Shown here: positions 54,789 through 63,384 of the stretch, piece after piece
How positions within the stretch are numbered: the stretch's first letter is position 1
Layout of the letters: each line of letters opens with the position of its first letter
NCBI GenBank assembly: GCA_023423405.1
Contig: JAFAFR010000058.1
Span: forward strand, 192,518-256,517
Source: Bacteroidota bacterium
GTDB lineage: Bacteria > Bacteroidota > Bacteroidia > Chitinophagales > Chitinophagaceae
Direction: 5' to 3'
DNA: 64,000 nt
Notes under the pieces: model-generated
What the model saw: the letters and a program-made list of their open reading frames with translations, nothing else
Databases searched by the model: none
Told to the model about the DNA's origin: nothing
Translations under genes and position numbers: made by a program

Positions 54789-56108
54789 ATGATATATGCA
54801 CTCAAACCGGTCTGCAAGAAAGACTGGAAAAGAAAGGATGGAACCAGTATAGTATATCTTCAATACTGCCGCGGCAGCAATCAGCGCGTATTGGTAGATA
54901 CAAAAATTGCTATCCCTCCGCAATACTGGAATCGGAAACTGCGAAAAATCAACAACGATTTACCCGCGGAATTTGGCTATGCCGGTGAACTCAATGAACA
55001 GTTACAAAAGATGATTCGAATTGCAGAAGACATCATCACCTACTGTTTGAAAAACACAAGGGAGAATCCACTCTTATTTCTTAAGAAGACTTTTACCCCG
55101 GACATTGATGTATCAACTCTGGAGCAGCGAAAAGACTTTACCGGTAATCTGGATGTCTATTTCCAGTTTTATGATTACATCGAATCGAAAAGGAGAAGAA
55201 TTGCTGCTTCCACTGTGCACATTTATATGGAGGTAAAACGATACCTGCAGGCTTTTGAAAAATTCAGGGGAAGAAAAATAACGTTCAAATCTTTTGATGT
55301 AGACTTCTATCATGACTTTGTGGAGTTCATGACTTTCGATTATGAATCTTACCGGTATACCAGGACCGGATTAAAAGGTTTAAAAAGAAATACAATGGGC
55401 AAGGCTATAAAGCATTTGCGATTATTCCTCAAAGACAGAATTCGGCGTAAGATCATTCCGTCGATAGATCTCAGTGAATACAAAGTATTCGAAGAAGTGG
55501 CCGATGCTACTTATCTGACCAGTTATGAAATCGAAACGATCTATAAACTCGATCTTTCCCTGGATCCTAAATTGGAAACAGCAAGAGATCTTTTGATCCT
55601 GGGTTGTCTTACGGGATTACGATTTTCCGATTTCAGTAGTATCAAACCGGAAGACATCCGTAATGGCAAATTGCATATCAAACAACAAAAGTCTGATCAC
55701 TGGGTAGTGATACCACTTCGTCCTACCGCGCATAAAATACTTATCATGAAGTTTAAAGGACAGATACCCCGTACATCAAATCCTGAATTTAATGAGGATA
55801 TCAAGAAGGTCTGCCGGATTGCAGGAATCGACGAATCTATTAAGTTCTCCTATAAAAAAGGTAATCGTGATATCGAGGAAGTTAAGCCAAAGTATAAATG
55901 GGTTACTTCTCATTCGTGCCGGAGATCGTTTTGCATGAATGAATTTTTAGCGGGTACGCCCGTTGAGTTGATCATGAAGATCAGCGGGCATAGAAGCCTG
56001 AAGGATTTTTATCGGTATATCAAAGTGACACCTGACCAGGCGGCCTTTCAGATTGAAAAGATCTGGAAGGAAAGAGAATTAATCACAGCGGCGCAGCCGG
56101 TTGGTTAA
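54789..56108 (+). CDS. Tyrosine recombinase (phage-integrase family)
   Basis: The 439-residue protein has an N-terminal arm-type region, a SAM-like core-binding domain (~110-225) and a catalytic domain (~235-430). Catalytic residues are Arg278 in LTGLRFSDFSS, His375-x-x-Arg378 in SHSCRRSF, His401 in SGHRSLKDF and the nucleophile Tyr410. This is the Bacteroidota type that moves conjugative and mobilisable transposons. Its place at the composition boundary marks the left end of the island. Confidence 0.93.
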   Translation: MIYALKPVCKKDWKRKDGTSIVYLQYCRGSNQRVLVDTKIAIPPQYWNRKLRKINNDLPAEFGYAGELNEQLQKMIRIAEDIITYCLKNTRENPLLFLKKTFTPDIDVSTLEQRKDFTGNLDVYFQFYDYIESKRRRIAASTVHIYMEVKRYLQAFEKFRGRKITFKSFDVDFYHDFVEFMTFDYESYRYTRTGLKGLKRNTMGKAIKHLRLFLKDRIRRKIIPSIDLSEYKVFEEVADATYLTSYEIETIYKLDLSLDPKLETARDLLILGCLTGLRFSDFSSIKPEDIRNGKLHIKQQKSDHWVVIPLRPTAHKILIMKFKGQIPRTSNPEFNEDIKKVCRIAGIDESIKFSYKKGNRDIEEVKPKYKWVTSHSCRRSFCMNEFLAGTPVELIMKISGHRSLKDFYRYIKVTPDQAAFQIEKIWKERELITAAQPVG

Positions 56109-56114
56109 ATCAAT

Positions 56115-56168
56115 AATGTTCGTTATAGCGGACATTTAAGGCGGGGATTGTTTGTAATAGCGAACATT
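56115..56168. repeat. 22-bp imperfect palindrome plus extra half-site after the integrase
   Basis: AATGTTCGTTATAGCGGACATT (56115-56136) is a near-palindrome. Its half ATAGCGAACATT recurs at 56157-56168. Lying just after the integrase stop, it may bind an excision factor or act as an end signal. Further on, TTGCCCTAATTCT is repeated directly at 56203 and 56236. The 310-bp gap to the next gene otherwise holds only the antitoxin operators. Confidence 0.45.
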
Positions 56169-56293
56169 ACTGAAAACCCTGGTGTAGAGGTTTATCTTGG
56201 ATTTGCCCTAATTCTATGACATAAAACGGCCAAAATTGCCCTAATTCTGTTACAAGACATCATAGAGTGCTCATTTTCAATGACTATTTGTTA

Positions 56294-56428
56294 TATCTTG
56301 TAGTTAAATACTCAGGTATAACCTGAGTAAATCACTATGAAACATAATTATTGCGCCTAAAAGTCAAAAAATTGCTATCTTGTAGTCAATTACTCAGGTT
56401 TAACCTGAGTTAGATGCTATGAAACATA
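56294..56428 (+). promoter_or_regulatory. Duplicated AbiE promoter/operator/start region
   Basis: Two ~53-bp near copies, offset by 82 bp, begin at 56294 and 56376. Each has a TATCTTG -7-like element, a 19-bp dyad (ACTCAGGTATAACCTGAGT at 56310; ACTCAGGTTTAACCTGAGT at 56392) and then CTATGAAACATAA. The second ATG is the antitoxin start. The first opens a 7-codon frame (MKHNYCA) that stops at once. AbiEi antitoxins are known to repress their promoters through paired inverted repeats. Confidence 0.75.
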
Positions 56429-57240
56429 AAAATATTTCATTCCAATCCAATACACTTCTTCAGCACTTTATTGACCTGAACAGGTCGTGTTTTGATATTA
56501 CTGAAGCGAAAAAAGTATTGGGCGGCAAGTCCGAAGGCGCGACCTGGGAGTTGCTCAGTGATATGACCAAGCGGGGGCTGCTAATGAGAGTGAGACAAGG
56601 ACTTTATTATATCATACCTTTTGAACAGGATCCTGTAACATTTATGCCCGACTGGCATTTGCTGGCCGAATGCCTGGCTAAAGGCACCAATCATTATATT
56701 GGCTATTATTCAGCCCTGCAGCTGCATAATCTAATCACACAGCCAGCCCTTAATGAATTAATTGTTACAGATCGCCAGATCAGGCCAGCTACTATTAAAG
56801 TAAAGGATATTAATTTTCGGTTCATCTACCATAATCCAAAACATTTTTTTGGAGCAAAAAAAATATGGATTGATTCTTACCATAAGGTATTGTGCTCCGA
56901 TCTCGAAAAGACATTTGTCGACTGCCTGTACAAACCTGAACATGCCGGAGGAATTGTTGAAACAGGAAAAGCTTTGTATAAAGCAAAACAATCTATCAAC
57001 TATGACAGGCTATTAGAATATTGCAAGCAATTCGATTCGCAGGCTGTAATAAAACGACTGGGATTTTTATTAGAACTTTTAAAAATCGAAAACCCGATTA
57101 CTGATAAGTTGCAAAAGCTAAAAAGCAACAGCTATATACAATTGGATACAGAAATGCCTAATAAAGGTAAAAGACTCAGCCGCTGGAGTATTCAGCAAAA
57201 TATAGATTCAGAAACTATTCAATCTTCCATACTTACATGA
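56419..57240 (+). CDS. abiEi: AbiEi family antitoxin / autorepressor
   Basis: The 273-residue protein has an N-terminal winged-helix region (~10-75; LLSDMTKRGLLMRVRQGLYYI) and the AbiEi core (HYIGYYSALQLHNL, then DLEKTFVDCLYKPEHAGGI). Type IV AbiE antitoxins neutralise the toxin without a tight complex and repress their own promoter. The stop overlaps the toxin start by 4 bp, and the paired dyads lie directly upstream. Confidence 0.88.
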   Translation: MKHKNISFQSNTLLQHFIDLNRSCFDITEAKKVLGGKSEGATWELLSDMTKRGLLMRVRQGLYYIIPFEQDPVTFMPDWHLLAECLAKGTNHYIGYYSALQLHNLITQPALNELIVTDRQIRPATIKVKDINFRFIYHNPKHFFGAKKIWIDSYHKVLCSDLEKTFVDCLYKPEHAGGIVETGKALYKAKQSINYDRLLEYCKQFDSQAVIKRLGFLLELLKIENPITDKLQKLKSNSYIQLDTEMPNKGKRLSRWSIQQNIDSETIQSSILT

Positions 57241-58028
57241 TCAAACCTCCAGAGATAAAACAATATGCCCATCAATCAGGCGTCCGGGACACACAGATTG
57301 AAAAGGACTATATCCTTACCTGGATTTTATATGGAATCTCAAAACATCAGCAATTGTCGAAAGTATTGGCTTTTAAAGGAGGTACAGTACTTAAAAAAGT
57401 CTACATAGAAGATTATCGCTATTCAGAGGATCTTGATTTTACCCTGCTGAACGAGGACCTTATGAATGAAGAGTTGTTCGGCGATTTTGAAAAACTGTTT
57501 GAATTTGTGAAGGAGGAAGCGAATATAACTTTGCAACGAATAGAAGACACAGAGCATGAAAGCGGAAGTATTAACTTTTATATCGGATATACCGGACCTC
57601 TTGGTGGAACGAACAAGCAGGTAAAGATCGATATTACCAGGAAAGAGATATTAGAATTTGAACCCGCGATGAAACCGGTATTCATTCATTATTCTGATCT
57701 CGAAGAATTCAAAATATTGAGCTATACACTTGAAGAGGTACTGATTGAAAAGATGTGTGCTTTGATGGGACGTACACAACCACGGGACTTGTATGATCTC
57801 TGGTATTTATTGGAATACGAGAAAATGAGTATCCGGCATAGCTGGCTAGAGTTTGAAAGAAAGGCCAGGAATAAAGGTCATACACCCACTGCCTTTAAAG
57901 AAAAAGTTGAAGCCAAATTAAATGGTTTTAAAGGCCGCTGGGAAGGATCACTCGCCAGTCAGATTAAAGACTTACCGGATTTTGATTTGGTGGTGAGAGA
58001 GTTGAATAAACATTTTCGAAAAATATAG
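57237..58028 (+). CDS. abiEii: AbiEii family nucleotidyltransferase toxin
   Basis: The 263-residue protein carries the DNA-polymerase-beta-like fold of AbiEii/MenT toxins: KGGTVLKK at 47-54, then Asp65 and Asp67 in RYSEDLDFTLL, a further Asp in VKIDITRKE, and EKMCALMGRTQPRDLYDLWYLL near 175-200. Such toxins transfer nucleotides, in studied members to tRNA, and arrest growth on phage infection. Key residues look intact, so it is probably functional. A phosphoesterase gene follows after 6 bp. Confidence 0.9.
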   Translation: MIKPPEIKQYAHQSGVRDTQIEKDYILTWILYGISKHQQLSKVLAFKGGTVLKKVYIEDYRYSEDLDFTLLNEDLMNEELFGDFEKLFEFVKEEANITLQRIEDTEHESGSINFYIGYTGPLGGTNKQVKIDITRKEILEFEPAMKPVFIHYSDLEEFKILSYTLEEVLIEKMCALMGRTQPRDLYDLWYLLEYEKMSIRHSWLEFERKARNKGHTPTAFKEKVEAKLNGFKGRWEGSLASQIKDLPDFDLVVRELNKHFRKI

Positions 58029-58034
58029 ACCCTT

Positions 58035-58793
58035 ATGCTTTTACAATACTGTTCCGATCTGCATTTGGAGTTCCGTGAAAACAAACAATTTCTGAATCAG
58101 CATCGGCTGCAACCTAAAGGTGAAATTTTAATATTGGCTGGCGATATTGTCCTCTTTACTGAGATCGAAAAACGAAAAGATTTCTTTGATTACATATCAG
58201 ACAATTTCAAATTGACTTATTGGGTTCCAGGGAATCATGAGTATTATTATTCCGATGCGTCCGAACGATCAGGAACCATCAATGAAAAGATAAGGGATAA
58301 TGTATTTCTGGTTAATAATATCTCATTTCAACACAATGATGTAAGGCTTATTTTTTCTACTTTATGGTCGAAAATCAGCCCTGCTAATGAATGGCAGATT
58401 GAGCGCAGCATAAGCGATTTCCGGGGTATCAAATTCAAGGATCATTTTATTTCTGCTTCTAACTTTAATCAATTACATTCAAATAGCCTGGATTTTATAC
58501 AGAAGGAATTGGGTCGAGATTATAGAGGTAAGACAGTAGTGATTACTCACCACGCACCCACTTTTATGAATTTCCCTTCGCAATACAAAGGGAGTATTTT
58601 AAACGAGGCTTTTGCTGTTGAATTATTTCCTCTCATTGAATCTTCAAACATTGATTATTGGATTTACGGGCATCACCATAGCAATACACCGGACTTTAGT
58701 ATTGGTAATACAATCTTGCTAACCAATCAGCTGGGATATGTAAGAAATGAGGAAAATCTAAATTTTAGTTTAGATAAGATTATAACTTTATAG
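58035..58793 (+). CDS. Cytosolic calcineurin-like metallophosphoesterase linked to AbiE
   Basis: The 252-residue protein has no signal peptide. It has a complete metal site: Asp8 and His10 in SDLHLEF, Asp37 in LAGDIV, Asn67 and His68 in VPGNHEYY, then TTHHAP-like VITHHAPTF and YGHHHSN. It belongs to the MPE superfamily; the substrate is unknown. It starts only 6 bp after the toxin gene, so it is co-transcribed. It could reverse the toxin modification, degrade nucleotides or be an independent defence effector; none of these is shown. Confidence 0.85.
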   Translation: MLLQYCSDLHLEFRENKQFLNQHRLQPKGEILILAGDIVLFTEIEKRKDFFDYISDNFKLTYWVPGNHEYYYSDASERSGTINEKIRDNVFLVNNISFQHNDVRLIFSTLWSKISPANEWQIERSISDFRGIKFKDHFISASNFNQLHSNSLDFIQKELGRDYRGKTVVITHHAPTFMNFPSQYKGSILNEAFAVELFPLIESSNIDYWIYGHHHSNTPDFSIGNTILLTNQLGYVRNEENLNFSLDKIITL

Positions 58794-58850
58794 ACTTTAG
58801 TTTCTTATTATAACCTAAAAACACTAGTAGTACACCGATGCAGTTCTTTC

Positions 58851-59531
58851 TCACCCTAATGAGGCTTCTCTTGTTAAATGTACTTTGTCGATTGCAAGGT
58901 CGTTGCTAAAGGCATCTTTTATCGTATCCAATATCTCATTTCGGTTAACAGTATGCTTTGTTCGTCTGACGGCAACGTAATGCTCCCTTGTTACTTTTTC
59001 GACTAATTGACGAACAGTTTGAAGTTCCAGGTCCTTTCCTAACCAATCTGCAATTCTAAAAGCGGAGGCAAAGAAAATTATTCCAGCAACAGCAATTTTC
59101 CAGTCAAAGAAGAATGCTTCCAATGATAAAAGAGATCCTATTACAAGAAGTAACGACAACCAGCCTGGATATGTTAGGATATTTACTTTAATTCCTAACC
59201 GATCTCGAAATTCTTTACTTTTCTGTCTTCGGTTATGCCTTGGGAATAGTTCAACCAACTTGCTGGTGAGGCTGATTTGTTTTTTGTCAATAAGCTGTGT
59301 TTCTGCAACTGCCTTCCTGATCTTATAAAATGCTTGTTGCTTTGTGCAGTCGTCCTTGTGATTGTGGTTGATATGTGGCTCTATGATGTCACAAATATCA
59401 CCAAAGGTCTTGGCCTCTGCAAAGGCAGTTTTACTGAATTCGAGGTCGAAAGACTTTTCCAGTTTCACTATGACATCGGAAATATCTTCACCCTCATAGT
59501 TTTCAAGTTTTATATCATCAAAATCTGCCAT
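58851..59531 (-). CDS. Hypothetical two-helix membrane protein of the island cargo run
   Basis: The 226-residue product starts at ATG 59531. Residues ~15-55 (DISDVIVKLEKSFDLEFSKT, then TFGDICDIIEPHI) look like an acyl-carrier-type helical bundle without the Ser attachment site. Two adjacent membrane helices follow (~121-160; LSLLLVIGSLLSLEAFFF and VAGIIFFASAFRIA), then a charged C-terminal region. I recognise no family. It is the last gene of the minus-strand run and follows the broken gene after 64 bp. Confidence 0.65.
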   Translation of the reverse strand: MADFDDIKLENYEGEDISDVIVKLEKSFDLEFSKTAFAEAKTFGDICDIIEPHINHNHKDDCTKQQAFYKIRKAVAETQLIDKKQISLTSKLVELFPRHNRRQKSKEFRDRLGIKVNILTYPGWLSLLLVIGSLLSLEAFFFDWKIAVAGIIFFASAFRIADWLGKDLELQTVRQLVEKVTREHYVAVRRTKHTVNRNEILDTIKDAFSNDLAIDKVHLTREASLG

Positions 59532-59595
59532 GAAACCTATCTTTTACATTTTACATCGCTTCAAGCCATCTGGAATCACCAGTAACAGAATAAGC

Positions 59596-60201
59596 TCAGA
59601 GGTTAATAATTTCTTCCGCTAATAAGTCTGATAGTTCAAGATTAATGGGTGTGGTCCATTCTATTGGCAATTTAAAACTTTCTGGTTAGAACAGTTTATT
59701 TGACATTGAAGTTGTTGCTGCTTTGAACATTTTTTCTACGGTTTTCTTAATATCAGTAAGTTCATCAGGTCTTATATCCTTTGCGATTACCAAACCGCAA
59801 CTTCGATCCGGGAATGCAATTTAATAACCGTTGGGAAATGATTTTGTCAATTCTTGGGTAAACAGTACCCTGCTTGAGCCAATGCCATCAGAATTAATAA
59901 AGACCAAAAATAAAAGCCGTCCATCACTGCTCTTTTTGTATTGGGAGAAAAAATTTTCTTCGTCATCTATCGAAAGCCTTAGATTCTCAAAGGCATTCTG
60001 TTGCCATCCGGGATTCTTGACTTCGAGGTTTTGATACTGGTCCCGAGTGAGATACGACATCGAATTGCCTTCGCCAAAAATAACCCAGGTCAATATGAAT
60101 TCTGCTTCCAGAAAAGTAAAGTGTGGCAGGTCCCAGGCTGCTTTTGAGTAATAGCTAGTAGGAACGATTAACGGGTAGATATTATGAATTCTTGTTGTCA
60201 C
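59596..60201 (-). pseudogene. Cargo gene interrupted by two in-frame TAA codons
   Basis: The frame opens at GTG 60201 and runs 126 codons to TAA (59821-59823). The same frame then continues with coding-like sequence for 44 codons (IAFPDRSCGLVIAKDIRPDE, LTDIKKTVEKMFKAA) to a second TAA (59686-59688), and 29 more (PESFKLPIEWTTPINLELSD...) to TGA 59596. There is no frameshift, and the 289 bp after the first stop hold no other gene. It is best explained as a 202-codon gene with two nonsense mutations. I do not recognise the family. Alternatively, the 126-residue product is functional by itself. Confidence 0.65.
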
Positions 60202-60218
60202 ATTAAAAGGTTGCTGTT

Positions 60219-61178
60219 TTAGTAGTTCATTCTCTTGTACGGATCTTTTTCGATAATTGCAGTCTTTATTTTATCACGCAAATAGTTTTTAAAGTCAATT
60301 TCATTTTCAATTACTTTGACAAATTCTTCTAGATCAAACATCACCAAAAGAGCGTTTTTGACCAGCGCTTCCTTTGCAGCAGAAATCCCGGAAGCTGTGT
60401 ATCCAGAGGCAGAAATAAAAATTCCATGTGCACTTGCTCTATGATAAATGCGTCCAAGATGAGAGTATATATCTTCAGCGCCAATTGAATCTTTTTTCCA
60501 TTTCATTTCCGCCAGAAAAATTTGATTGTCAACTTCCACGATTCCGTCAATTTGCTCAACAATTCCTTCACCAGGCTCTCCGACTCTTTTAAAATCTTCT
60601 TTTACCAAAATTTGATAGGTTTTAAAATAGTTGTTAAGAACGGACTCCAAAGTCTTACCTCGTTTCTGATGATTTGATTCTGAAAAAAGAGAATAAAGTT
60701 CTTTCTTAATTTTTCCGATGGTTTCTTTTTGTTTTTGAATTTCTGAGATCTTTTGTTGATGTTCTTTTCTTCTTAGGTTTTGTTCGTTCTCTCTTTCTTG
60801 CTTCATTCTTGTGAATGAGTCTTTAACATTAATAACCTTTTGAATCTCCGAAACCAATCCTTTCGCTTTAAGCTGATCGCTTTCCCAGCAAGTAGAAAAC
60901 GCTTCAAATTCAGTTATTCGTTTAAGTATTTCCCTCCTTTCTCGTAAATATTTATCTGAGTTCTGGTTAATTCGTTCCAGGATTATCCGACAAATCTCAT
61001 ATTTAGAAATATCATCTGGATTAGTGTGGACCCTGATTGTTACGTCCTCATACAGGGTTGTACTTATTCCAGCCCCATTAAAAAAGGTTAGCACTGATTT
61101 TTTCGACCGATTAAGTAATGGGATCGTTTGAACAATTAAGTCAAAAAGATCAGGAGGATAATGGTAAACGTCATTCAT
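60219..61178 (-). CDS. Mrr-type PD-(D/E)XK restriction endonuclease-like protein
   Basis: The 319-residue protein has a helical, partly coiled-coil N-terminal part (~60-165, many Glu/Lys/Arg) and a C-terminal Mrr_cat-like nuclease (~172-300). Motif residues are Glu178 (GKTLE), Asp211 (EQIDGIVEVD), Glu224 and Lys226 (FLAEMKWKK), then the Gln-equivalent helix and HGIFISASGYTASG. The fold suggests cleavage of modified or foreign DNA, as in type IV systems, or a nuclease effector of an unnamed defence system. It lies in a minus-strand run with a membrane protein upstream (29 bp) and the broken gene downstream (17 bp). Confidence 0.82.
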   Translation of the reverse strand: MNDVYHYPPDLFDLIVQTIPLLNRSKKSVLTFFNGAGISTTLYEDVTIRVHTNPDDISKYEICRIILERINQNSDKYLRERREILKRITEFEAFSTCWESDQLKAKGLVSEIQKVINVKDSFTRMKQERENEQNLRRKEHQQKISEIQKQKETIGKIKKELYSLFSESNHQKRGKTLESVLNNYFKTYQILVKEDFKRVGEPGEGIVEQIDGIVEVDNQIFLAEMKWKKDSIGAEDIYSHLGRIYHRASAHGIFISASGYTASGISAAKEALVKNALLVMFDLEEFVKVIENEIDFKNYLRDKIKTAIIEKDPYKRMNY

Positions 61179-61207
61179 GATTGGGGCTAGCTTTATGGTG
61201 GAATAGT

Positions 61208-61831
61208 TTAGTCATGTGACTTCAACTGTTCTCTTAACAATGAAGTCATGCTTAAATATTTGCGTCGCATGGAATTGCTAAAGGCAACAAAATTTTCTAC
61301 TTTTTCTGCTAATGCATTTTCGTTCAATTCTATTGCTATTTCAATTTTTCGATACTCCTCGTTAGTTCTTGCTGTTTTCAATAGATCATAGCCAAAGTTT
61401 ACATCGTGGGCTAACTGGTTAATTGTCCCCAATAATTCCCAAAAAAGCTGTGTGTCTTCGACCTCTTTATCATCATGCTTTAAATCAAGATACGGGTCTA
61501 TTGAACCAGCTATTTCTTGTGTCACGTGATATACCTGATCTATTTGTTTCTGCAGTCTGTCAAAAATGTCCTTGTTCTGCTCGTCAGTAAATGTGACATT
61601 TTCATTCATTGCAGTTTTGAGCAGGACCGACATATTTGTTATCGAGGTATGTGCTATGGTCAGGTAGGAAACAGTTTTTTTGAATACATTTATTTTCCGT
61701 AAAAAGAACTCCTTTTTTAGAAAAAGCTTATGTAATTGGCGGGTTTGGAAGTATTCAAAAATCTTTGTCACAAGAATTGTGAATGACGAGCCAACTAGTC
61801 CTCCCAAAATTGCAATGTATTTGTCGTCCAT
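61208..61831 (-). CDS. Hypothetical membrane-anchored helical protein
   Basis: From ATG 61831 it has 207 residues; an in-frame TTG at 61861 would add 10. One membrane helix lies at the N-terminus (YIAILGGLVGSSFTILVTKIF), followed by a long, mostly helical cytoplasmic domain with heptad-like stretches (FDRLQKQIDQVYHVTQEI and LNENALAEKVENFVAFS). No family is recognised. It is the first gene of the cargo run with the Mrr-like nuclease, so it may be a sensor or anchor. Confidence 0.65.
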   Translation of the reverse strand: MDDKYIAILGGLVGSSFTILVTKIFEYFQTRQLHKLFLKKEFFLRKINVFKKTVSYLTIAHTSITNMSVLLKTAMNENVTFTDEQNKDIFDRLQKQIDQVYHVTQEIAGSIDPYLDLKHDDKEVEDTQLFWELLGTINQLAHDVNFGYDLLKTARTNEEYRKIEIAIELNENALAEKVENFVAFSNSMRRKYLSMTSLLREQLKSHD

Positions 61832-62079
61832 ATACAGGTTTGTTAAATCAGCAAGCTTCAAATTTTGCGTGATTTGCTTAGCCTTGATAATGTAAAATTT
61901 GTAATGTGAAAATACACCAAATTCCGCCTCGATATGCTAAGTTCTGAGCCTATTATGATCTTAAACCGTTAAGTGACAGTCAATTATTTTCCCAGGACGT
62001 CCCACCCATTTTCACCCTTCTTTACACCCTTATTTTGCCTCTGTAAACTTTTTTGTGCAGAGTGATAAAATGAGGCGAT

Positions 62080-62409
62080 ATGGAACAGGAAGTAAATCCA
62101 AATGCAACCGCTCCCTTTTTGTTAATACAAAAACCTCAGGAGCTGATCCGGTTATTCGAAAACCTGATAGACCAGAAGATCCGGGAAGTGATGGCAGCCA
62201 ATACCCCGATCAAGAACTTCTACCCGGATAATGATTCCCCCTTTCTCTCATCAAAGGATGTTGAAAAGATTTTTAAAGTAAGCCGACAGACCGTCAATGA
62301 CTGGCGCAAGTCTGAACTACTGCAATCTTTTAAAATCAAATCCCGGCGTTTTTTCTTTAAGGAGCAGGTGGAACAACTCCGGTCGCAAATGACTATAAAG
62401 AATAAATAA
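62080..62409 (+). CDS. Helix-turn-helix protein, excisionase type
   Basis: The 109-residue protein has a C-terminal MerR/excisionase-type HTH: PFLSSKDVEKIFKVSRQTVN, then DWRKSELLQSFKIKSRRFFF. Such proteins precede the primase and mobilisation genes in Bacteroidota elements and act as excision factor or regulator. The 248-bp intergenic region before it holds no gene and should carry its promoter. Confidence 0.88.
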   Translation: MEQEVNPNATAPFLLIQKPQELIRLFENLIDQKIREVMAANTPIKNFYPDNDSPFLSSKDVEKIFKVSRQTVNDWRKSELLQSFKIKSRRFFFKEQVEQLRSQMTIKNK

Positions 62410-62418
62410 AATGAACAA

Positions 62419-63366
62419 ATGGCGACTGAGAATATAGCAATAGCTGAAGCAAAACAAATCGACCTGGTCGACTTCCTGGAAATACTCGGACATAAGCCGG
62501 AAAAGGTCAGGAATAATGATCATTGGTACCAATCCCCATTAAGACAGGAAAAGACGCCGTCTTTCAAAGTAAACCGGCAACTCAATGTATGGTTTGATCA
62601 TGGCACCGGCGAGGGCGGTAACCTGGTTGATTTCGGCATCCGGTATTTTAAATGTTCAGTTGCTGAATTTCTTCAAAGACTAAGCAGTATGAAAGAACAA
62701 TCATTTTCTTTTCACCCGTATCCTCACAGCCCTGCTGGTGAAAAGAAAGAAGCGTCAAACGACCTGGGAAAGATAGTGGTGTTAGGCAGCCGCAATCTTA
62801 CTGATCCGCGCCTGCTTGAGTACCTCGAAAGCAGAAAAATTCCACTGCACATTGCCAGGCAATTTTGCGAGCAAGTGGACTTCCAACTGTATTCCAAAAA
62901 ATATACGGCAATAGGGTTTAAAAATGATAGCGGTGGTTATGAGTTACGTAATCAATATTTCAAGGGAAGCAGCACGCCAAAAGAACCACGATTGATATTA
63001 CAAAACGGCACTAAGGACCTGGCTGTCTTTGAAGGTTTTTTCAGCTTTCTTTCTTTTCAAACTATCCAGGAATCCGGAGGGAAAGATCTGCCCGACCTGT
63101 CAACAATTCAGGCCGATGCATTGATCTTAAACTCTGTTTCATTTTTTGAAAAGAGCCGGGAAAAGATGGAGCAATACCCCAATATCCACCTGTTCCTGGA
63201 CCGTGATCAAATGGGTATCAAGTGCACTGAAAAAGCGCTGCAATGGTCTTCAAAATATATTGATCAAAGCAGATATTACCAACGTTTCAAAGACCTGAAT
63301 GAGTATTTAAGAAAATCATTAAGTCAGGAGTTAAAACAAAATCAGAGGCGTGGAAGACATCTTTAA
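62419..63366 (+). CDS. Toprim-domain primase-like protein of mobile elements
   Basis: The 315-residue protein has an N-terminal region aligned with CHC2 primase fingers (QSPLRQEKTPSFKVNRQLNV, then WFDHGTGEGGNLVDFGIRYF). The usual Cys ligands are absent, so it is unlikely to bind zinc there. A toprim core follows with Glu in LAVFEGFFSFLSF and the DxD motif in HLFLDRDQMGIK. It probably primes replication of the transferred strand of the element. It is 9 bp after the HTH gene. Confidence 0.85.
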   Translation: MATENIAIAEAKQIDLVDFLEILGHKPEKVRNNDHWYQSPLRQEKTPSFKVNRQLNVWFDHGTGEGGNLVDFGIRYFKCSVAEFLQRLSSMKEQSFSFHPYPHSPAGEKKEASNDLGKIVVLGSRNLTDPRLLEYLESRKIPLHIARQFCEQVDFQLYSKKYTAIGFKNDSGGYELRNQYFKGSSTPKEPRLILQNGTKDLAVFEGFFSFLSFQTIQESGGKDLPDLSTIQADALILNSVSFFEKSREKMEQYPNIHLFLDRDQMGIKCTEKALQWSSKYIDQSRYYQRFKDLNEYLRKSLSQELKQNQRRGRHL

Positions 63367-63384
63367 AGTTTAGGAGCCAGCTAT

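Noticed and set aside
56337..56360. MKHNYCA as a regulatory leader peptide
   Set aside because: It is simply the duplicated start of the antitoxin gene running into a stop; no attenuator hairpin or ribosome-stalling pattern follows.
56203..56410. CRISPR array in the repeat-rich region upstream of the AbiE genes
   Set aside because: Only two copies of each repeat, unequal spacing and dyads matching antitoxin operators; no cas genes.
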